NCBI GenBank assembly: GCA_025458755.1
Contig: JALORT010000082.1
Location: forward strand, 1 to 8,017
DNA length: 8,017 nt
Direction: 5' to 3'
DNA from: Methylotetracoccus sp.
Lineage (GTDB): Bacteria > Pseudomonadota > Gammaproteobacteria > Methylococcales > Methylococcaceae
Part shown: positions 1 through 4,623 of the stretch, in pieces
Position numbering within the stretch: the first letter of the stretch is position 1
How the letters are laid out: each line of letters opens with the position of its first letter
The notes under the pieces: model-generated
The model's database searches: none
What the model was told of the DNA's origin: nothing
Seen by the model: the letters and a program-made list of their open reading frames with translations, nothing else
Position numbers and translations under genes: made by a program

Positions 1-209
1 CCAGGCCGGCTGTGCCGAGCGCGTGTCGTCGGGTGGCAGCGCGGTCGGCGCCTGCCGGCCATCGCGCTGACCCGATCGCCGCTGTCTTCCTCTGATTCCT
101 CTGATTCCATTCCTGCTCCTGCGTAGGGATCTTGCCGCCTTGCGGTGTTACGAGGGCGATGCGAACGGCGCCGTCTATCGGTGTCACTGCGGCTGAGCGG
201 ATCCGCGCG
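1..209. other. unassigned stretch, no gene supported
   Basis: All three plus-strand frames are open from the window edge for a short distance and then stop (TGA at 68-70, TAG at 124-126, and a third stop near 91-93). The tail of an upstream plus-strand gene is therefore possible, but no peptide here is recognisable. A small tandem duplication of the nonamer TCCTCTGAT lies at 88-105. No RNA gene or convincing terminator was seen. Confidence 0.4.
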
Positions 210-239
210 TTGACATCGCGGCCCAAAATCCCGTACGCT
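210..239 (+). promoter_or_regulatory. sigma70-type promoter of the bacteriohemerythrin gene
   Basis: A perfect -35 box TTGACA (210-215) is followed after 18 bp by TACGCT (234-239), which keeps the three most conserved -10 positions (T, A and final T). Transcription would begin near 245-247, giving a leader of about 60 bases before the ATG at 307. The promoter of the next gene has the same CGTTGACA core and the same 18-bp spacer, which supports the assignment. Confidence 0.6.
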
Positions 240-243
240 GTTT

Positions 244-270
244 GTGGATATTCTGTTTCCGAATATTCAC
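244..270 (+). promoter_or_regulatory. inverted repeat at the predicted transcription start (operator or 5' mRNA hairpin)
   Basis: GTGGATATTC (244-253) and GAATATTCAC (261-270) are complementary over ten positions, with a single G.U wobble, around the 7-base spacer TGTTTCC. The dyad starts about where transcription should start. It could be a repressor or activator site in DNA, or a hairpin at the very 5' end of the mRNA. It does not match the FNR, NsrR or NorR consensus as I recall them. Confidence 0.5.
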
Positions 271-306
271 ACTAGAACTGAAAGAAACCCTAACAGAGGA
301 CTCGTC

Positions 307-702
307 ATGGCCTTAATAACATGGACCAAAGAAGCGTACGGTACGAATGTGGCGGTGGCCGATGAACAGCATCAGGAGCTGTTCCGCTTGCTGAACGGAT
401 TGCACGAGACGGTTGCCGGAGGAGATCGGGCGGCAATCGGAAAGCAGCTTGACGGGCTGATCGACTACGTGGTGATGCATTTCCAGACCGAAGAAAAGCT
501 GATGCAAGAGAAGGCTTACCCCGACTTTGCGGCGCACAAGGCGGAGCATGACAAGTTGGTCGGTACCTGCGCCGACCTGCAGAAGAAGTTCCATGCAGGC
601 GAGGCGGAGGTCAACCAGGATACGACGCGCTTCGTAAAAGACTGGCTGGACACGCACATCCCCAAAGTCGACAAGCCTTACGCGCCTTGCCTCAACGGGT
701 GA
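307..702 (+). CDS. bacteriohemerythrin
   Basis: This is a 131-residue cytoplasmic non-heme di-iron protein of the hemerythrin family that binds O2 reversibly. All seven iron ligands are present: His22 (DEQHQEL), His58 and Glu62 (HFQTEE), His77 and His81 (HKAEH), His117 and Asp122 (HIPKVD). Length and ligand numbering match the bacteriohemerythrin of Methylococcus capsulatus, where the protein is proposed to deliver O2 to particulate methane monooxygenase. The start at 307 is preferred over the in-frame ATG at 244. AGAGGA (295-300) sits six bases before it, the family begins here (MALITWT), and the promoter puts transcript start near 246, leaving no leader for the upstream ATG. The gene appears monocistronic: the next gene on this strand has its own promoter. 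A conserved C-terminal region (KVDKPYAPCLNG) follows the last ligand. Confidence 0.95.
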   Translation: MALITWTKEAYGTNVAVADEQHQELFRLLNGLHETVAGGDRAAIGKQLDGLIDYVVMHFQTEEKLMQEKAYPDFAAHKAEHDKLVGTCADLQKKFHAGEAEVNQDTTRFVKDWLDTHIPKVDKPYAPCLNG

Positions 703-741
703 GCGGTACTGGGGTGTTGAAGACGGACTGCACCTGAAAAC

Positions 742-780
742 CCGGCTGGGGAGAGGGCGTCGGGCGCCGTTCCCAGCCGG
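742..780. other. stem-loop downstream of the bacteriohemerythrin gene
   Basis: CCGGCTGGG (742-750) pairs perfectly with CCCAGCCGG (772-780), plus one G.U pair. The loop is about 19 bases and contains its own GGCGCC palindrome. It lies 40 bases after the hemerythrin stop. There is no T-run on the plus-strand side. A short TTTT would follow the stem only when read on the minus strand (737-740). It may end or stabilise the hemerythrin transcript, but it is not a canonical intrinsic terminator. Confidence 0.4.
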
Positions 781-820
781 AACTGATCGAAGAGACCGAT
801 GAAACACAGGCAGCGGTGTG

Positions 821-847
821 CTTCTCTCAGGTCTTGAGGCAGAGAAG
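821..847. other. weak stem-loop in the intergenic region
   Basis: CTTCTCT (821-827) and AGAGAAG (841-847) form a 7-bp stem with a 13-base loop. It lies in the gap between the hemerythrin gene and the exported-protein gene. No promoter or T-run points to a defined RNA. Apart from this, the hairpin at 742-780 and the promoter at 916-945, I see nothing in 703-1009. Confidence 0.2.
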
Positions 848-915
848 GTTGCGGATGGAATGATCACGCGGCAACGCTGCGTGCACCGGAGCGGCACCGA
901 TTCGCGTCAGTGTCG

Positions 916-945
916 TTGACAGGGAGCGCGGCTGCTCCTTATGCT
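916..945 (+). promoter_or_regulatory. sigma70-type promoter of the small exported-protein gene
   Basis: TTGACA (916-921) is followed after 18 bp by TATGCT (940-945), a four-of-six -10 box. Transcription would start near 951, about 60 bases before the ATG at 1010. GGGAGCG (922-928) and CGCTCCC (946-952) form a perfect 7-bp inverted repeat around the -10 box. A second arm, GCTCC at 934-938, can pair with GGAGC at 923-927. This dyad inside the promoter could be an operator. Confidence 0.6.
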
Positions 946-948
946 CGC

Positions 949-964
949 TCCCTCTCACGAGGGA
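949..964 (+). promoter_or_regulatory. short perfect hairpin at the 5' end of the exported-protein transcript
   Basis: TCCCTC (949-954) and GAGGGA (959-964) pair perfectly around the tetraloop TCAC. The stem begins about four bases after the -10 box, the same placement as the dyad at 244-270 in front of the hemerythrin gene. A 5'-terminal stem that stabilises mRNA is one reading. Overlap with the promoter dyad makes a DNA-binding site another. Confidence 0.4.
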
Positions 965-1009
965 CACCTGTCCGCAACATTCACGTTCAAGATTACCGAG
1001 GAGGATTCC

Positions 1010-1354
1010 ATGCCTGATGTCCTGCGTTGGATTGCTGCTTCAGCCCTTGCGGCGATGCTGTCGGTCTTTCCTGTTCTCGGCTTTGCTGCCGAGGTCGACG
1101 AAGCCATCGCCCTGTTGAAGCAAACCCATGACGATCAATGCGAACAGCAAAAACTTCGTGGGCGCCTGCTCATCGCGCATCAGGCTCACGACAGCGCGAC
1201 GTTGGAAGCCCTCACGCCCAAACTCGAGGCACTGAACGCCCGCATGAAGCCGTCGGCCGATAAGTTGAAGGAGCTGACGGCGAAGTTCAGCGAGAATTCT
1301 CAGGACCGCAACGCTTTTGAGAAAGCACAGATCGAGATGGGAAGCTGCGACTGA
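1010..1354 (+). CDS. small exported helical protein of unknown function
   Basis: I do not recognise the family. The product has 114 residues. Residues 1-26 look like a Sec signal peptide: Arg6, a hydrophobic core at about 8-25, and a likely signal-peptidase I cut after Gly-Phe-Ala26, with no lipobox cysteine. The mature part, about 88 residues, is charged and predicted helical. It is rich in Lys, Glu, Ala and Leu with possible coiled-coil character (about 60-105), and has two cysteines (Cys44 and the near-terminal Cys113) that could form a disulfide in the periplasm. The start at 1010 has a near-perfect GAGGAGGA (998-1005) five bases upstream. An in-frame ATG at 941 overlaps the -10 box and is ruled out, and the 23 residues it would add would bury the signal peptide. 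The gene follows the hemerythrin gene but has its own promoter. It converges on the membrane-protein gene that ends at 1407. Confidence 0.8.
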   Translation: MPDVLRWIAASALAAMLSVFPVLGFAAEVDEAIALLKQTHDDQCEQQKLRGRLLIAHQAHDSATLEALTPKLEALNARMKPSADKLKELTAKFSENSQDRNAFEKAQIEMGSCD

Positions 1355-1406
1355 GGCGAAAGCCAGTCAAGTCTGCCGGCTCGCCCCCAATGGTCAGTTC
1401 CTGGCT

Positions 1407-1802
1407 TCAATGAGGGCGTAACGACCGGGCGATCAAGCCGAGACCACCCGCCAACAGGCCCAGCATGACAATGGTGTTGAACAAACTGGTCGGCTGGAAA
1501 TAGAAGTGCAGGTTCATCAAGATACCGGACACGATGATCACCAGTCCGGAGATCAGCAGCAGCCAGCCGCCAATCGACTTGCTGTCGAAAAAGATCAGCG
1601 CGACGCCGAAGACCAGCGGGATCAGCGATAAACCTGAGGCGTCGCGGCCCCACAGTCGCCAGTAGCCGCTGGAAACCGTCACGCTGTCGGTCAGCATGTA
1701 CGCGGCTCCGACCGCCATGGCGAGGCCGACCAGAAACTCGCCGACACCGCCAGGCGTTCCACCGGCGCCGCGCAGCCTTCGTGAACGTTCGGATGAGGCC
1801 AT
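1407..1802 (-). CDS. four-helix inner-membrane protein of unknown function
   Basis: I do not recognise the family. From the chosen start the product has 131 residues. A basic, Gly-rich cytoplasmic N-terminus (SSERSRRLRGAGGTPGG) is followed by four hydrophobic segments at about 21-38, 58-72, 77-97 and 107-126, and a short basic tail (RSLRPH). By the positive-inside rule both ends would be cytoplasmic. Start choice is uncertain. The ATG at 1802 has GAGAAAG about five bases upstream and gives a compact protein. In-frame ATGs at 1829 and 1871 would add 9 or 23 residues without hydrophobic character and with weaker ribosome-binding sites. The gene lies downstream of the RRM protein gene on the same strand, but the strong hairpin at 1907-1949 separates them, so it is probably transcribed separately. 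Its 3' end converges with the exported-protein gene, with 52 bases between them. Confidence 0.65.
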   Translation of the reverse strand: MASSERSRRLRGAGGTPGGVGEFLVGLAMAVGAAYMLTDSVTVSSGYWRLWGRDASGLSLIPLVFGVALIFFDSKSIGGWLLLISGLVIIVSGILMNLHFYFQPTSLFNTIVMLGLLAGGLGLIARSLRPH

Positions 1803-1906
1803 GCAATCTTTCTCAACAGGAACGGCCATCTCGCATGAAGCGGTCGCGGCTCTGGACCAGGACTCCAACAAGGCGCCGTTTTCAGGGACGGCGTAAGGTG
1901 GGGTCA

Positions 1907-1949
1907 GCGAACTGGAACGGGCAGCCTGAGCTGCCCGTTCCGGATTCGC
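1907..1949 (-). terminator. strong hairpin after the RRM protein gene, probable terminator
   Basis: GGAACGGGCAG (1914-1924) and CTGCCCGTTCC (1931-1941) form a perfect 11-bp stem with a 6-base loop. Outer arms GCGAA (1907-1911) and TTCGC (1945-1949) can extend it beyond a small internal loop. It begins 12 bases past the RRM gene stop. No T-run follows on the minus strand, so it may instead work as a 3'-end stabiliser or depend on Rho. Confidence 0.6.
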
Positions 1950-1961
1950 TGTGAGGCGAGA

Positions 1962-2300
1962 TCAGTACCCGCGGCGTCCGCCGCCGCCACCCTCACGGCC
2001 GCCACCGCCACCGCCAAAACCGCGTCGTTGGCCGCCGCCGCCACCACCGCCTGCGTTGTCACGGGGACGCGCTTCGTTGACGGTGATAGCGCGTCCGCCG
2101 ACGTCCGTTTGGTTCAATTTGTCGATCGCTTCCTGGCCTCCACGGCTGTCCATCATGACGAAGCCGAAACCTTTCGATTGACCGGTGTAGCGGTCGGTGA
2201 TCAGATTGACCGACTGGACTTCGCCATATTGCGAAAACAGCTTGCGAAGGTCATCCCCGGTGGTGCTGTACGACAAATTTCCTACGTAAAGATTTTTCAT
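1962..2300 (-). CDS. glycine-rich RNA-binding protein with one RRM domain
   Basis: This is a 112-residue single-stranded-RNA-binding protein of the bacterial RRM (Rbp-like) family. The RRM fills residues 1-80. RNP2 is LYVGNL (4-9) and RNP1 is KGFGFVMM (43-50), with the aromatic residues Tyr5, Phe45 and Phe47 that normally stack on bases. Residues 82-112 are a low-complexity tail of Gly runs broken by Arg and single aromatic residues (QRRGF, GREG, RRGY), resembling RGG tails that bind RNA loosely and favour condensation. Related cyanobacterial proteins are cold-induced; whether that holds here is unknown. The ATG at 2300 is preceded by GGGAG (2308-2312 on this strand), and a hairpin at 2313-2333 abuts that site. 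The upstream gap reaches the YihY gene terminator, so the gene is probably monocistronic. I found no convincing promoter by eye. Confidence 0.93.
   Translation of the reverse strand: MKNLYVGNLSYSTTGDDLRKLFSQYGEVQSVNLITDRYTGQSKGFGFVMMDSRGGQEAIDKLNQTDVGGRAITVNEARPRDNAGGGGGGGQRRGFGGGGGGREGGGGGRRGY
1965..2051. repeat. GC-rich trinucleotide-like low-complexity tract in the RRM gene
   Basis: On the plus strand this reads as runs of CCG and CCA triplets, which encode the Gly-rich tail (residues 84-112) on the minus strand. The glycine codons vary (GGC, GGT, GGA), so this is not a pure microsatellite. It is still repetitive enough for length to differ between strains. Confidence 0.6.
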
Positions 2301-2312
2301 TCGATAACTCCC

Positions 2313-2333
2313 GTTCCGACACGCCTTCGGAAC
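2313..2333 (-). promoter_or_regulatory. leader hairpin touching the RRM gene ribosome-binding site
   Basis: GTTCCGA (2313-2319) and TCGGAAC (2327-2333) form a perfect 7-bp inverted repeat with a 7-base loop. In the minus-strand mRNA it ends directly at the GGGAG ribosome-binding site (2308-2312). A structure here could modulate ribosome access in response to temperature or to the RRM protein itself; both ideas are inference. Confidence 0.45.
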
Positions 2334-2479
2334 TCAACAAGAACAATTCGGCAAAGGTCGCCGAGAACAAACCTAGCGGGTTACTTCGCGCGGCAAGAGG
2401 TCAGACTTCGGGAGCAGAGCGGAAACATCGCCAGATCCGGGAAGGAGTTACCAATTCCTTGGAAGAACAGCGTCAGGCT

Positions 2480-2519
2480 AAAAAACTTTAGCAGCTAGCG
2501 CTGGGTTTGCCCAGCACTA
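2480..2519 (-). terminator. probable terminator of the YihY-family gene / operon end
   Basis: On the minus strand the stem TAGTGCTGGG / CCCAGCGCTA (2496-2519) has ten pairs including one U.G and a CAAA loop. The opposite strand would have a C-A mismatch, so the minus strand is favoured. A run of six T (2480-2485) follows about ten bases later, overlapping a second small palindrome, GCTAAA/TTTAGC (2478-2493). The spacing from stem to T-run is longer than ideal. On the plus strand TTTT directly follows the stem, so it could also act in both directions. The rest of 2334-2589 is unassigned leader and spacer. Confidence 0.5.
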
Positions 2520-2589
2520 TTTTGCCGTTCTGACGCGTACGAGTACGAGGAAAACAGGGGTTCCGCGCGTTGTTCCGAGCCGCAGGATC

Positions 2590-3951
2590 TCATCGGCCCT
2601 TCAGTGTCTCGGCAGTGATTTCCGAGGCTTGTTGCCGGTCCTTCGACGAGGACTCGGAAAAAAGATCGCGCAGCGTCATGTCTCCGTGGGCGGTGTCGGG
2701 CGCCGATTCAAGCGTAGCCCGCATGGCGTCCGTCGCGATCACCGCATCCGTCCATGACGCTTCAGGCAAAGCGCGCACGTCGCCGGTGGTTCGAACCGCG
2801 GACAGGATGTCGCGCACTCTTATGGCGTCGGTATCCCGCGCCAATTGATAGGCGCTGTCGTCGCCATTCGTGACCACGAGAAGATGATGGTGACATAGCG
2901 TGTCGAGCAGGGTGCCGACCGGTTCCCAGGGCAGATTCACTGCATCGGCTAGGCGGTGCAGCGTCAGCGCCTCTTCGCCCCGATAATGGCGGAAACCGAT
3001 CAGATACATCAGCGTCAACCCTAACTGCTCCAGACTTAGGATACTGAGTCTCGGGTTGCGGCTCGAATAGTGCAAATAACGCGGATACTGAATGTGAAAA
3101 GCGATCGCCCCGCCCAGCAGCAAGATCAGCCAGCTCACGTACAGCCACAGCATGAACAGAATGACCGCAGCAAAACTCGAGTAGATCGCGCTGTAACTGG
3201 CGGAATTTGCCACGAAGGAGGAGAACAAGTTGCCGGTCAGCTTCCAGGCAAGTCCTGCGATCGTTCCCCCGCCGAGTGCGGCGGACCAGCGTACCCGGGT
3301 ATTCGGAATGAAGGTGTAGACGAAGGCAAAGGCCAGGATGATAAACAGATACGGCAACAAGTGGCTGGCCCAAGCGTAGAGCGTGCCGAACGGCTGGAGC
3401 GCGAGAATGCGCTGGCCCCACTCGCTGTGCGTGGTCGAGGCGGTGATGCCGACTGCGGAAAAGACAAGAACCGGCCCGAGCAGGAGGACGCTCAGGAAAT
3501 CACTGAAGCGGCGAGCAAGGCTCCTCGACTGGGAAACGCGCCAAATGTGATTGAAGGTGGACTCGATTTTTTCGAGCAGCGACACCACGGTGTAGAACAG
3601 GGCGGCGAAGCCTATGACGCCGAGCACGCCTACGCTAATGCTTTCTACGAACCCGATAATGGTCTTGGTGATTTCCTCCGACTTTTCGCCGAGCGGGCTC
3701 AATACTTCGGATAGAAACGGCTCCAGTTGATTGTGCACGCCGAATGCTTTCAGCACCGAAAAGCTGACGGCCAGCAACGGGGCTAGCGACAGGAGACTCG
3801 TGTAAACCAGGCTCGTCGCATGCAGCGCCAGCCCACCTTCGTCGTACTCGCGCCGCAGCGCCGCGAGCCAGCGGCGGGTGGCTTGCAGACACATCTTGCC
3901 GTAGGTGTTGAGGGTCGCCGGTACGTGCATGCGGGTCAGGTATTCGAGCAT
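2590..3951 (-). CDS. YihY/virulence factor BrkB family inner-membrane protein with C-terminal cytoplasmic domain
   Basis: This is a 453-residue polytopic membrane protein of the YihY/BrkB family. The family's biochemical role is not settled, and the old label ribonuclease BN is a misannotation. Six hydrophobic segments fall at about 48-68, 106-126, 152-172, 198-216, 226-246 and 256-288. Family hallmarks include the amphipathic stretch with ATSLVYTSLLSLAPLLAV after a basic N-terminus, YTFIPNTRV (212-220), and SAIYSSFAAVILFMLWLY (254-271). Residues about 300-453 form a soluble extension: 305-380 resembles a winged-helix-like fold (LTLHRLADAVNLP, LLDTLCHHHLLV), and the rest is charged and probably disordered. 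Many YihY proteins (about 290 residues) lack this extension. The gene starts 69 bases after the kinase-fold gene in the same direction and may be last in that operon. The ribosome-binding site is weak (GAG about nine bases upstream), and Met8 is an alternative start. Confidence 0.88.
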   Translation of the reverse strand: MLEYLTRMHVPATLNTYGKMCLQATRRWLAALRREYDEGGLALHATSLVYTSLLSLAPLLAVSFSVLKAFGVHNQLEPFLSEVLSPLGEKSEEITKTIIGFVESISVGVLGVIGFAALFYTVVSLLEKIESTFNHIWRVSQSRSLARRFSDFLSVLLLGPVLVFSAVGITASTTHSEWGQRILALQPFGTLYAWASHLLPYLFIILAFAFVYTFIPNTRVRWSAALGGGTIAGLAWKLTGNLFSSFVANSASYSAIYSSFAAVILFMLWLYVSWLILLLGGAIAFHIQYPRYLHYSSRNPRLSILSLEQLGLTLMYLIGFRHYRGEEALTLHRLADAVNLPWEPVGTLLDTLCHHHLLVVTNGDDSAYQLARDTDAIRVRDILSAVRTTGDVRALPEASWTDAVIATDAMRATLESAPDTAHGDMTLRDLFSESSSKDRQQASEITAETLKGR

Positions 3952-4020
3952 GTGCCGTTCAGCTCATTTCACGAGCATCAGCGTGAGGACTCCCCCGAGC
4001 TGTCGTCCTGCGGTCGATCG

Positions 4021-4623
4021 TCACCGGCGGATGCGCAGCAAGCCGTTACGCTCGGTCAAACGATCGGCGGTCAGCGCATCGCTGCCCTCGCGATCACAGA
4101 GCCAGATCGGACAAGGAGCGGCTGCGGCGAAGTGTGTGAAGCCGCGATCGACGATGCCGTTGTCGACCAGATGTTCCAGCGTGGCTTCCCCGGGTGTACA
4201 TCGTACTGATTTCACCAGAATCAGATCCGTTGCTGCGAGCCGGGTCGCCAGCCACGCCGATAAACTGTCCGAGGTGACGTCCCAGGAGGCAGCGACACCT
4301 GAGCCTTCGATCTCTTCCAGCCGCGGCAGCCAAACCGCAGGCAACCCTTTTGCGGCATGGGTTTGCAGGTCCGCGAGGCTGCCGGCGCGACGAAAGCGAC
4401 GCTCCAGTCCAGCCAACATTCGGCCGAACTGACCCATGGCCAGAAGAGCCATGTCGTGGGCGGTCGCATCGTCAAACTGCCAACGCTGCTGGGCTGCCCG
4501 GACCTGGTTGGCGAAAGGACCGCCACCGGGAACGACGATGACCCCGGGGTATGCCAGGCGACTCAGGCACTGCGGCAGCCGCTCCCAATCGGCGAGGCTG
4601 CCGCCGAGCTTAACGACCCGCAT
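4021..4623 (-). CDS. amino-acid-kinase-fold protein, MfnE-like (methanofuran-type cofactor biosynthesis)
   Basis: This is a 200-residue cytoplasmic protein of the aspartate/glutamate/uridylate kinase superfamily. Visible motifs are the N-terminal phosphate-binding strand VVKLGGSL (3-10, Lys5 and GGS), VVPGGGPFANQV (30-41), the helix DATAHDMALLAMGQFGRML (52-70), and the nucleotide-site segment TSDSLSAWLA (117-126) followed by DLILVKSV (133-140). In archaea MfnE phosphorylates the aminomethylfuran phosphate to the diphosphate used for methanofuran. Homologues occur in H4MPT gene clusters of methylotrophic bacteria. The assignment rests on fold, short length and location between pabB and the other cofactor genes; substrate is inferred. 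The ATG at 4623 lies 14 bases inside the end of pabB, consistent with translational coupling, with GGG as a weak ribosome-binding site. At 200 residues it is shorter than aspartate kinases or N-acetylglutamate kinases (usually 250 or more), which argues against those roles. Confidence 0.75.
   Translation of the reverse strand: MRVVKLGGSLADWERLPQCLSRLAYPGVIVVPGGGPFANQVRAAQQRWQFDDATAHDMALLAMGQFGRMLAGLERRFRRAGSLADLQTHAAKGLPAVWLPRLEEIEGSGVAASWDVTSDSLSAWLATRLAATDLILVKSVRCTPGEATLEHLVDNGIVDRGFTHFAAAAPCPIWLCDREGSDALTADRLTERNGLLRIRR

Noticed and set aside
244..306. N-terminal extension of bacteriohemerythrin from an in-frame ATG at 244
   Set aside because: It lies at the predicted transcript start with no leader or ribosome-binding site. 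The family length is 131 residues from 307.
313..897. Minus-strand open frame of 194 codons opposite the hemerythrin gene
   Set aside because: It is antisense to a certain gene, rich in Arg and Pro as expected of a shadow frame, and has no recognisable domain.
941..1009. Longer form of the exported protein starting at 941
   Set aside because: The ATG overlaps the -10 box, and the extension would bury an otherwise perfect signal peptide. GAGGAGGA supports 1010.
1360..1407. Possible bidirectional terminator between the convergent genes (AAGCCAG / CTGGCTT)
   Set aside because: The perfect stem is only 7 bp with a 34-base loop and no T-run on either side.
1965..2051. CRISPR-like or tandem repeat array
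   Set aside because: The repetition is explained by glycine codons of the RRM protein tail. There are no spacers or conserved repeat units.
2028..2498. Plus-strand open frame of 156 codons over the RRM gene and its leader
   Set aside because: It is mostly the complement of the RRM coding sequence, has no ribosome-binding site and has no recognisable motif.
3969..3986. Small hairpin TCACG / CGTGA in the gap before the YihY gene
   Set aside because: Five pairs with an 8-base loop and no T-run are too weak to call a terminator between the operon and YihY.
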